Below, one piece after another: positions 37,694 through 45,257 of a stretch of 64,000 nucleotides of DNA. The notes beneath the pieces are model-generated. The model made no database searches, was not told the origin of the DNA, and worked only from the letters and a program-made list of their open reading frames with translations. The position numbers and the translations under genes were made by a program. Source of the stretch: Bog-532 sp963828445 (GTDB taxonomy: Bacteria; Actinomycetota; Actinomycetes; Streptosporangiales; Streptosporangiaceae); assembly GCA_963828445.1 (NCBI GenBank), contig CAWHFP010000011.1, positions 1-64,000 of the forward strand, written 5' to 3'. Each line of letters begins with the position of its first letter. The first letter of the stretch is position 1.

Positions 37694-37727
37694 TGTACCA
37701 AGGTTGTTACGTAACTGTCTAGGTACA
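37694..37727. promoter_or_regulatory. Imperfect 34-bp palindrome, probable ArsR operator
   Basis: Outer arms TGTACC and GGTACA, with the perfect centre GTTACGTAAC at 37706-37715. The half-sites match at 13 of 17 positions. It lies directly upstream of the ArsR start, between it and the divergent diiron gene. Confidence 0.75.
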
Positions 37728-37754
37728 TAAGAACGGCCATTGCTTGTTGGCTCA

Positions 37755-37768
37755 TTACTGGTTAGTAA
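37755..37768. promoter_or_regulatory. Motif TTACTGGTTAGTAA upstream of the diiron gene
   Basis: TTACT and AGTAA form an inverted pair around GGTT, 43 bp before the diiron gene start. It matches the motifs at 2343-2356 and 54873-54886 and may be a shared operator. Confidence 0.45.
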
Positions 37769-37810
37769 GGAGTTGGGGGGCGCGACCGGACCGGAGCCAA
37801 GGAGGCCCGC

Positions 37811-38914
37811 GTGAGCACCTATGACCGTTACACAACACCCGTCGCCCCAGGTACCTGGGATGTCCCGGCGGCCGGTCACACCCGGTTCAGCTGGGAGTAC
37901 GACGACGGCCGGGACCGGCTGCTCAGCTTGTACCAGCGCGGCAAGGACAAGCAGTGGGACGCGGCCAAGCGCATCGACTGGTCGCTGCCGGTGGACCCGG
38001 CCAACGTCATGGGCATGTCCCGCGAGCTGAACCCGATCTACGGGTCGGCCCAGTGGGAGAAGCTGTCCGAGCCGGAGCGAGACGAGCTGTCCCATCACCT
38101 GTCGTCCTGGCTGTTCAGCCAGTTCCTGCACGGTGAGCAGGGCGCGCTGACGGTGGCGGCCCGGATCATCGAGTCGGTGCCGGACATGGACTCCAAGTTC
38201 TACGCCGCCACCCAGGCCATGGACGAGGCCCGGCACGTGGAGCTGTTCTCCCGGTTCATGCGGGAGAAGATCGACCTGTACTACCCGATCAACGACGACC
38301 TGGGCCAGCTGCTCAACGACGCGCTGACCGACGCCCGCTGGGACTTCCCCTACCTCGGCATGCAGGTGCTGATCGAGGGCCTGGCCCTGGCCGCGTTCGG
38401 CGTGCACCGCGACGTTGCCACCAACCCGCTGGTCAAGCAGCTGCTGGCCTACGTCATGCAGGACGAGGCCCGGCACGTGGCCTTCGGCCGGCTGGCCCTG
38501 CGCGACTACTACGCCGAGCTGACCTCGGCCGAGCGGGCCGACCGCGAGGAGTTCGTGGTCGAGGGCTGCTACCTGATGCGCAACCGCTTCCGGTCCCAGG
38601 AGGTCTGGGAGCGGATGGGTTTCGACGTCGGCGAGTGCCTGGAGTTCACCGAGAACTCCCCGGTCCAGCAGATGTTCCGCACCCTGCTGTTCAGCCGGAT
38701 CGTGCCCTGCGTCAAGGACATCGGCCTGTGGGGCCCCAAGGTCCAGCACGCCTACGCCGACCTGGGCGTCCTCGATGCGGCCAAGTCCGACCTGGAGGCC
38801 CTGATGCGCGACGACGAGGAGATCGCCGAGCGCATGGACCGCGAGCAGGCGGCCGAGTTCGAGGCCCGGGCCGAAGAGGTCAACCAAGCGATCGCCGAGG
38901 GCGCCGCGGGCTGA
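37811..38914 (+). CDS. Ferritin-like diiron protein
   Basis: A 367-residue all-helical protein. The diiron ligand set is complete: Glu109 (FLHGEQGAL), Glu139-His142 (DEARHVELF), Glu189 (LIEGLAL) and Glu219-His222 (DEARHVAFG). This E/ExxH/E/ExxH order is that of R2-type reductases, acyl-ACP desaturases and AurF-type oxygenases. An O2-dependent oxidation is expected but the substrate is unknown. GTG 37811 has AAGGAGG upstream. There is no partner reductase nearby. Converges with the hemerythrin gene 26 bp away. Confidence 0.88.
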   Translation: MSTYDRYTTPVAPGTWDVPAAGHTRFSWEYDDGRDRLLSLYQRGKDKQWDAAKRIDWSLPVDPANVMGMSRELNPIYGSAQWEKLSEPERDELSHHLSSWLFSQFLHGEQGALTVAARIIESVPDMDSKFYAATQAMDEARHVELFSRFMREKIDLYYPINDDLGQLLNDALTDARWDFPYLGMQVLIEGLALAAFGVHRDVATNPLVKQLLAYVMQDEARHVAFGRLALRDYYAELTSAERADREEFVVEGCYLMRNRFRSQEVWERMGFDVGECLEFTENSPVQQMFRTLLFSRIVPCVKDIGLWGPKVQHAYADLGVLDAAKSDLEALMRDDEEIAERMDREQAAEFEARAEEVNQAIAEGAAG

Positions 38915-38940
38915 TGAGCGCCTCGTACTGCCAGCCGGCC

Positions 38941-39621
38941 CTACCAGCGCGGGTGGCGGGCGAAGCGAGGACGCCACACGGCCCGGTAGAGCAAGCGGGC
39001 GGGCGGCGGCAGCTGGCCGGTAGCGGCCGCGGCCTGCTCGGGCGGCGCTCCGTCCAGCATCCAGGCGAACATCTCGGGCGCCCGCCGGAGGTTCCGCACG
39101 CCGATCGTGCGGCCCACCGCTCGCCACTCGGCCGCGGTCAGCGCGGTCCCGATCAGCGGCAGCGCGTCCCGCTCCTCGTGGGCCAGGTGCCCGTGCAGGG
39201 CCATGGTCAGCACGTCCACCGTGTCGGCCATGCTCCCGTCGTCCCCGCCCGGCTGGCTCATGGCCCGGTCGACCGCGGCCAGCAGCGGGTCGATCTGCTG
39301 ATGTTCGGCTTCCATGGCGTCGAGCACCGACCGGGCCGCGTCGCTGGCGGCCAGCCGGTCCCGCAGCGCGGGCCAGACCAGCTCGTCCTCGGCCGTGTGG
39401 TGGATGTGCAGCTGCCGCTGGAACACCTCCCAGCCGCGCTGTACGGCCTGCCGCCGGGCCGGGTCCCCGCGCCCGGACCCCATCGTCTGGGCCGCGGCCG
39501 CGTGGGCCAGCCCGGTCAGATCGCGCCGCAGCGCCTCGTGCGCGGCCAGCATGACGGTCAGGTCGGCGTCCCCGGTCCCGTGCCGGGCCGCGTCGGCCCC
39601 GGCCAGCTTGTTCGTGGTCAC
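38941..39621 (-). CDS. Hemerythrin HHE-domain protein
   Basis: A 226-residue helical protein with hemerythrin-type ligands: VMLAAHEALRRDL, LHIHHTAEDELVWPAL, MEAEHQQIDPLL and LHGHLAHEERDALPLI supply His and Glu residues for a diiron site. Such proteins bind O2 or NO or sense oxidative stress. GTG 39621 has AGGGGA six bases upstream. It lies behind katA in the same direction, with a strong hairpin between, and converges with the diiron gene. Confidence 0.9.
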   Translation of the reverse strand: MTTNKLAGADAARHGTGDADLTVMLAAHEALRRDLTGLAHAAAAQTMGSGRGDPARRQAVQRGWEVFQRQLHIHHTAEDELVWPALRDRLAASDAARSVLDAMEAEHQQIDPLLAAVDRAMSQPGGDDGSMADTVDVLTMALHGHLAHEERDALPLIGTALTAAEWRAVGRTIGVRNLRRAPEMFAWMLDGAPPEQAAAATGQLPPPARLLYRAVWRPRFARHPRW

Positions 39622-39726
39622 AGCATCCCCTGTAGGTCGCGGACGGCCGGACCCCGCGCCCGGCCCCTCACCGGTATGACGACCCGGCCCGCCCCAACGT
39701 GACACGCGGTGGCCCGGTGGATGCCG

Positions 39727-39762
39727 AAGGCCCGGCGCACCGTAGCTGGTGCGCCGGGCCTT
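39727..39762 (-). terminator. Perfect 15-bp hairpin after katA
   Basis: AAGGCCCGGCGCACC (39727-39741) pairs with its exact complement at 39748-39762 across a six-base loop. It lies 29 bp past the katA stop. There is no T-run on either strand, so it may act as a factor-assisted or intrinsic-like terminator between katA and the hemerythrin gene. Confidence 0.6.
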
Positions 39763-39790
39763 CCGGTTGACCGTGAGCGGACGAGCTTGG

Positions 39791-41312
39791 TCAGGCCTTG
39801 GCCTGGGCCGCGCTGCGGGCCGGGTTGGCCTGCTTTTCGGCCTTGGGGTCCTTCTCGCTGGCCTTGGCCCGGACGCCCTGCTCGATCTTGTCGCCCAGGT
39901 TCTTGTCCACGTTGTGCCAGTACTCGAAGGCGCGCACCAGCACCGGCTCGGTCACCCCGTTGAGCAGGTGGCCGACCACGTTCTCGACCAGGCGGTCGCG
40001 GGCGGCGTCGTCCAGCACCTCGCGGACCATCGTGCCGGCCTGGCCCCAGTCGTCGTCCTGCTCGCGCAGGGTGTACGCGGTCCGGACCATGTCGCCGTCG
40101 GAGTACCAGCCGAACACCGGGTTGTGCTCGGTGTCGGCGGCCGGGCCGCCCTTGGAGTTGGGCGCGTAGACCGGGTCGGACACGTTGTTGATCCGCATGT
40201 GCGCCGTCCTTGCTGTAGCTGTGGACGGGCACGTGCGGCGAGTTGACCGGGATCTGCTTGTAGTTGACCCCGAGCCGGGCCCGGTGCGCGTCGGAGTAGG
40301 AGAACCCCCGCGCCAGCAGCATCTTGTCCGGCGACAACGCGATGCCCGGCACCAGGTTGTTCGGCTCGAACGCGGCCTGCTCGATCTCGGTGTGGTAGTC
40401 GGTGACGTTGCGGTCCAGGGTCATGGTGCCCACGTCGATCAGCGGGTAGTCGCCGTGCGGCCAGACCTTGGTCAGGTCGAACGGGTTGAACCGGTAGGTC
40501 TTGGCGTCCTCGAACGGCATGATCTGGACCTTGAGCGTCCAGGTCGGGTGGTCCCCGCTCTCGATGTGCTCATACAGGTCCCGCTGGTGGTAGTCGGTGT
40601 CCACCGCGGCCATCTGGTCGGCCTCGTCCTGGGTGAAGAACTCGATGCCCTGGTCGGTCTTGAAGTGGTACTTGACCCAGTACCGCTCCCCGGCCGCGTT
40701 CACCCACATGTAGGTGTGGGAGGTGTAGCCGTTCATGTGCCGCCAGGTGCGCGGGATGCCGCGGTCGCCCATCAGCCAGGTCACCTGGTGAGCCGACTCC
40801 GGGGACAGGGTCCAGAAGTCCCACTGCATGTCGTGGTCACGCAGGTTGTTGTCGGCGCGCCGCTTCTGGGACCGGATGAAATGCTGGAACTTCATGGGGT
40901 CGCGGACGAAGAAGACCGGGGTGTTGTTCCCGACCATGTCGTAGTTGCCCTCGGTCGTGTAGAACTTGAGCGAGAATCCGCGCGGGTCGCGCCAGGTGTC
41001 GGGGCTGCCCCGCTCCCCGGCCACGGTGGAGAACCGGGCCACCATATCGGTGCGCACCCCCGGCTGGAACAACGCCGCCTTGGTGTACCGGCTGACGTCG
41101 CCGGTGGTCTCGAAGTGGCCGAACGCGCCGCCGCCCTTGGCGTGCGGCTGCCGCTCCGGGATCCGCTCCCGGTTGAAGTTGGCCATCTGCTCGATCAGAT
41201 AGTGGTCCTGGAGCAGGATGGGACCGTCCGGGCCTACCGACAGCGAATGTTCATCGCTCTCGACCGGGGCTCCGGCATCGGTGGTGGTCGGGTGAACCTG
41301 GTCATGGGTCAC
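39791..41312 (-). CDS. katA: Clade-type monofunctional catalase, frameshifted
   Basis: About 506 residues, the length of small-subunit haem catalases, which split hydrogen peroxide. ATG 41312 region: GPILLQDHYLIEQMANFNRE; active-site stretch FNRERIPERQPHAKGGGAFG includes the catalytic His; the Asn is in VGNNTPVFFVRDP; the haem-ligand Tyr region is LLARGFSYSDAHRARLG. The frame breaks at about 40200-40204, where one extra C separates HSYSKDGA from MRINNVSDPVYAPNSKGG; the rest is in the second frame to the stop at 39791. An error is more likely than a true break. The ribosome site is GGAGGAGAG just upstream. Confidence 0.93.
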
Positions 41313-41450
41313 TGCTGCTCTCCTCCTGTCCTGGTGTTAGCGTTCAGCTTCCCGGCCTGCGCAGCTTGTAACAGCCGGGCCGGCCTCAACCCCGTGGGCT
41401 CAGCCTGAAATAGGAGGTAACAGCCCCCGGCATGCGGGTACGGAAGCCAT

Positions 41451-42470
41451 GTGAGCCGACCCCTGTCCCGCTTGTTCACCCGTGGCCATGCCACCCCGCC
41501 AACGGCCGAGGAGAGTCCCCGCCGCCGGTTCCCGGTCCCCCGGCCCGTCGACGTGGCCGAGCGCATCGAACGCGCGCCCGCCCTGGACGGGGCGGTCCGG
41601 TCGCTGTCCGACGGCGTGGTCCGCGCGCTGCCGGCCGGGCCGCGGGCCGACGCCCTGCACGGCGTGCCGTTCGGCCAGCCGGCTCACCCGGCCCTGGTCC
41701 GGCTGCCGCTGGGCTGCTGGACGTCGGCGGCCCTGCTCGACCTGTTCCCGGGCACCGAGCGGGCGGCCAGCACGCTGATCGCGGCCGGGATCGCCAGCTC
41801 GCTGCCGGCCACCGCCACCGGGCTGGCCGACTGGTCCGCGCTGCACCGGCACCAGCAGCGGGTCGGGCTGGTGCACGCCGCCTCCGGGGCGTGCGCGGCC
41901 ACCTTGTTCTCCGCCTCGCTGATCGCCCGGGTCACCGGCTTCGTCAAGGTCGGCAAGGCGCTGTCGGCCGGCGGCCTGACCGCGGCCACGGTCGGCGGGT
42001 ACCTGGGCGGGCACCTGGCCCTGCGGCTCGGGGCCGGGGCCAACCACGCCGAGCCCATCGGCCACCTGGCCGGGCTGGGCTGGCACGACGTGTGCCCGAT
42101 CTACGACCTGCCCGACGGCCGGCCGGTCCGCCGCCAGCTCGGCTACCTGAGCCTGTTCGTGCTCCGGCGCGGGCCGGACGTCAACGTGCTGTCCGACCAC
42201 TGCGCCCACCTGGGCGGCCCGCTGCATCAGGGCCGGGTGACCGATGACGCCGACGACGAGTGCGTGACCTGCCCCTGGCACGGCAGCACGTTCCGGATCA
42301 GCGACGGCACCGTGGTGCACGGGCCGGCCACCGCACGGCAGCCGTCGTTCCGCTGCCGGATCACCGAGAGCGGCATGGTCCAGGTCCAGCCGCGGACGTT
42401 AGACCACCGGGGCCTGCGGAACCGGGCTACGGGAAGAAGATCAGCTTCGCGGCCGCGATCACTCCGATGA
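41451..42470 (+). CDS. DUF2231 membrane domain fused to a Rieske [2Fe-2S] domain
   Basis: A 339-residue protein. Residues about 70-210 are a DUF2231-type membrane region (FGQPAHPALVRLPLGCWTSA, four hydrophobic helices). Residues 235-320 are a Rieske domain with the cluster motifs CAHLGGPLHQG and CPWHGSTF, supplying two Cys and two His. This fusion occurs in actinobacteria and suggests a membrane-linked electron carrier, but its partner is not known. GTG 41451 is the start. The last 44 bp overlap the end of the convergent TauE/SafE gene. It is divergent from katA. Confidence 0.9.
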   Translation: MSRPLSRLFTRGHATPPTAEESPRRRFPVPRPVDVAERIERAPALDGAVRSLSDGVVRALPAGPRADALHGVPFGQPAHPALVRLPLGCWTSAALLDLFPGTERAASTLIAAGIASSLPATATGLADWSALHRHQQRVGLVHAASGACAATLFSASLIARVTGFVKVGKALSAGGLTAATVGGYLGGHLALRLGAGANHAEPIGHLAGLGWHDVCPIYDLPDGRPVRRQLGYLSLFVLRRGPDVNVLSDHCAHLGGPLHQGRVTDDADDECVTCPWHGSTFRISDGTVVHGPATARQPSFRCRITESGMVQVQPRTLDHRGLRNRATGRRSASRPRSLR

Positions 42471-43236
42471 TCACGATGAGCACGCGCAGGGCGATCGGGG
42501 GCAGTCGCCGGCCGTACCGGGCCCCGAGGTAGCCACCGATGGTCGAGCCGACCGCGATCAGCCCGGCCAGGATCCAGTTGACGTGGGTGATGGCGATGAA
42601 CACGATCGCCGCCACCCCGTTGACCAGGAAGGTGAGCACGTTCTTGAGGCCGTTGATGCGCTGCAGCGGCTCGTCCAGGAAGATGCCGAGCAAGCCGATC
42701 ATCAGCACGCCCTGGGCCGCGCCGAAGTAGCCGCCGTAGACGCCGGACGCGCACACGCCGGACCACAGCACCGGGCCGCCGTGCTGGCTGCCTTCCCGGC
42801 GGTGACCGGCCAGCCAGCCGTTCAGCTTGGGCTGCAGGATGACCAGTACGCAGGCGATCAAGATCAGCACCGGAACGATAATTTTGAAGGTCGCAGCCGG
42901 GAGTTTCAGCAACAGCAGGGCTCCGGCCGCGGCCCCGATCGCCGAGGCACTGCCCAGCCGGAGCAGCCGCGGCCACTGGCCCGCCAGTTCCCGGCGGTAG
43001 CCGTAGGCGCCGCTGGCGCCCCCGGGGACCAGGCCGACGTTGTTGGACACGTTGGCGGTGATCGGGGGGACCCCGAAGGCCAGCAAGGTGGGGAACGTGA
43101 TCAGCGACCCCGAGCCCACGATCGCGTTGATCCCGCCGGCCGCGATCCCGGCCGCGAAGACCGCGACGGCCTCAGGCAGGCCGATCAGGGCTGCACCGCG
43201 CTCAGGGTTGCACCGCCCGCGCCGCCCAGCGGGCAT
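42427..43236 (-). CDS. TauE/SafE-family membrane permease
   Basis: A 269-residue protein with about eight membrane helices. Family marks are AAGGINAIVGSGSLITFPTL near the N-terminus, the repeat-like NVSNNVGLVPGGASGAYGYR, SGVYGGYFGAAQGVLMIGLL and the C-terminal GSTIGGYLGARYGRRLPP. TauE/SafE proteins export or import sulphonates, sulphite or other organic anions; the substrate is not known here. ATG 43236 overlaps the upstream ABC gene by 35 bp; a later start is possible. Tail overlap with the DUF2231-Rieske gene. Confidence 0.9.
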   Translation of the reverse strand: MPAGRRGRCNPERGAALIGLPEAVAVFAAGIAAGGINAIVGSGSLITFPTLLAFGVPPITANVSNNVGLVPGGASGAYGYRRELAGQWPRLLRLGSASAIGAAAGALLLLKLPAATFKIIVPVLILIACVLVILQPKLNGWLAGHRREGSQHGGPVLWSGVCASGVYGGYFGAAQGVLMIGLLGIFLDEPLQRINGLKNVLTFLVNGVAAIVFIAITHVNWILAGLIAVGSTIGGYLGARYGRRLPPIALRVLIVIIGVIAAAKLIFFP

Positions 43237-43993
43237 GCCTGTACTCGACCTGCAGCGGGACCCCGAAGCACTTGGACAGGTTGCGCTCGGTGAACACCTC
43301 GGCCAGCGGCCCGGCGGCCAGCACCGACCCCCGGCGCAGCAGCATGGCGTGGGTGAAGCCGTCCGGCACTTCCTCCACGTGGTGGGTGACCAGCACCATC
43401 ATCGGGGCCTTGGAGTCCCGGGCCAGGGTGGAAAGCCGCCGCACCAGGTCCTCGCGGCCGCCCAGGTCGAGCCCGGCGGCGGGCTCGTCCAGCAGCAGCA
43501 GTTCCGGATCGGGCATGAGGGCCCGGGCGATCTGGACCCGCTTGCGCTCGCCCTCGGACAAGGTGGCGAACCGGCGCCGGATCAGGTGCGCGCAACCCAG
43601 GGCGTCGAGCAGTTCCACCGCCCGGGTCACGTCGGAGGATTCGTACTCCTCCTTCCACCGCCCGAGGATGGCGTAGGAAGCGGTGAGCACGAGGTCGATG
43701 ACCTTCTCACCGGGGGGCACCTTCTCGGCCAGCGCGGCGCTGGCGATACCGATCCGCGGCCGCAGGTCGAACACGTCGACCTCACCCAGTCGCTCACCCA
43801 TGACCTCGACCGTGCCCTCGGTGGGGAACAGCGTGGTCGCGGCCACCTGGAGCAGGGTGGTCTTGCCCGCCCCGTTGGGCCCGATGAGGATCCAGCGTTC
43901 GTCCTCGTGGGCGGTCCAGTCGATGTTGCGCAGCAGCATCGACGTCTCCCGCCGGACCCCAACGCCGCGCAACCGCAACACCTCGTCGGACAT
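43202..43993 (-). CDS. Stand-alone ABC ATPase
   Basis: A 263-residue nucleotide-binding protein. Walker A GPNGAGKTTL, signature LSEGERKRVQIARAL, Walker B LLLLDEPAAGLD and switch His in VTHHVEEVP are all present. No membrane partner is adjacent. It resembles the single-domain YlmA/ModF-type ATPases of actinobacteria. ATG 43993 has GGGAG eight bases upstream; GTG 44002 is the alternative. It overlaps the TauE/SafE gene start, so co-transcription is likely. Confidence 0.9.
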   Translation of the reverse strand: MSDEVLRLRGVGVRRETSMLLRNIDWTAHEDERWILIGPNGAGKTTLLQVAATTLFPTEGTVEVMGERLGEVDVFDLRPRIGIASAALAEKVPPGEKVIDLVLTASYAILGRWKEEYESSDVTRAVELLDALGCAHLIRRRFATLSEGERKRVQIARALMPDPELLLLDEPAAGLDLGGREDLVRRLSTLARDSKAPMMVLVTHHVEEVPDGFTHAMLLRRGSVLAAGPLAEVFTERNLSKCFGVPLQVEYRHARWAARAVQP

Positions 43994-44503
43994 TAACGTC
44001 ACTCCCTCAGCCAGCGCGGCGAGTTCCTACTCAACGTGGCGGGCGGCCAGCGTCCAGACCCGAACCTACGCTACGACGCCGCGGCCGGCCCACCCGAATC
44101 CGGACCCGCTCCTTGTGCGCTTGGTCTCGGTCACAAGCCGGTGGCCGATCCGGGGCCAGAGGGTGGAATTTTGTCCGGTTTCGAACACCAAATCCGGATT
44201 TAAATAAAAGTTAGGTCTCACATCCGCATGAAATGCGACGCGCTGCCCCAATCCCGGGTGAGGGGGTCGATAAGCTAACCGGCGCCTGACAGAACGCTTC
44301 TCGCGGTAAGGGGAAGGGCGTCACAGCTTCCGGACGTATCACCCTATGCAATCGATACACCCGGTAGACGCTGATGTGTCGTGAGTTCGCGTACGTAGTT
44401 GGCTTGTAACTCTGTGTTGCGCCACCGGCCCTGCTGCCGGGCCGCTGGATCGCGCAGAGCGAAGGCCCACCGGAATAAGCAGACAGAAATGGAGCGGGAT
44501 TAC
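43994..44503. other. Intergenic region before the stalk protein
   Basis: About 510 bp with no supportable gene. The segment 44160-44225 is AT-rich and contains CCGG arms with a TTT/AAA pair inside (44178-44200). Both adjoining genes are read away from it, so it must hold two promoters. No known riboswitch class was recognised by eye. Confidence 0.5.
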
Positions 44504-45035
44504 ATGAACTTCCTGCAGAACCGTCCTCGCAAGCTGATGGCCACCGCCGCGCTCAGCGTCCCGCTTCTGGCCGCTGGGTCGACGGTGGTGTTCAGCAGCA
44601 GCAGCATCGGCGTGCCGTCACCTGCAACAAGCCGGACAGCAGCTGTGGCTCTGGGCACCCCGACCGCGGTTCCGACCGCACCCGAGCCGGGTGCCGACCT
44701 GCACCTGCCAGCACACGACCCCGCCGCCCACCACCACCCCGCCGACCACGCCGACCACGCCGCCGGCCAGCCCGACCCCGAGCGTGGTCCCGACCACGAC
44801 CACGGCCGTGCCGACGGCGCCTCCGGCCCCGGCCGGCTCGGTCACCCCGGTGGCGACCAGCAGCCCGTCCGCGGGTGTGCTCCCGGTCGGTGGCGCCGGC
44901 ACCGGTGGTGGCGGTAGCACCAAGGGTGGCAGCGACACCCCGATGGCTGCGGGTGGCGCGGCTGCGGCCGTGGCCGCGGGTGGCATCGGCTTCCTCGCCT
45001 ACCGCCGCTACCGCAAGGCCCAGGCGTCCGCCTGA
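44504..45035 (+). CDS. Secreted Pro/Thr stalk protein with C-terminal anchor, frameshifted
   Basis: ATG 44504, with GGAGCGGG upstream, gives a signal peptide (MNFLQNRPRKLMATAALSVP, then LLAAGS). The downstream half, in another frame, is a Thr/Pro stalk (TTPPPTTTPPTTPTTPPASP), a Gly/Ser linker (GGAGTGGGGSTKGGSD), a hydrophobic helix (AAAAVAAGGIGFLAYRRYRK) and a basic tail. This is the layout of a cell-wall or membrane-anchored surface protein. At least one single-base shift lies at about 44640-44700; alternate frames there encode Cys residues, so more than one may be needed. No canonical LPxTG is seen; TPMAAGG precedes the helix. A sortase gene follows, so the two may work together (inference). 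Confidence 0.7.
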
Positions 45036-45069
45036 CGTTCGCGGTGACATCGCCAGCCACGCTGGCTTA

Positions 45070-45115
45070 GACCCGGTAAGGGCCCCAGAGCAGGGACTGG
45101 GGCCCTTACCGGGTC
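45070..45115 (+). terminator. Perfect 19-bp hairpin terminator after the stalk protein
   Basis: GACCCGGTAAGGGCCCCAG (45070-45088) pairs fully with 45097-45115 across an eight-base loop. No T-run follows, but the stem strength and position make it a likely terminator separating stalk and sortase genes. Confidence 0.75.
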
Positions 45116-45257
45116 GTCGCATGTCTGCCATTCGGTTGAATCAGCAGCTTGGGGTATATCCGGAGGATTAACCTGGGTCAGCCGGTCCTGTCACTAATGA
45201 GACCGGTGTGAGCTGCTTTGATGCCGTGCCCGTCGTCGTCTCGGAACAGGAGCTGTG

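Noticed and set aside
44160..44500. Possible c-di-AMP or c-di-GMP riboswitch before the stalk gene
   Set aside because: The core motifs of these riboswitches were looked for and not found.
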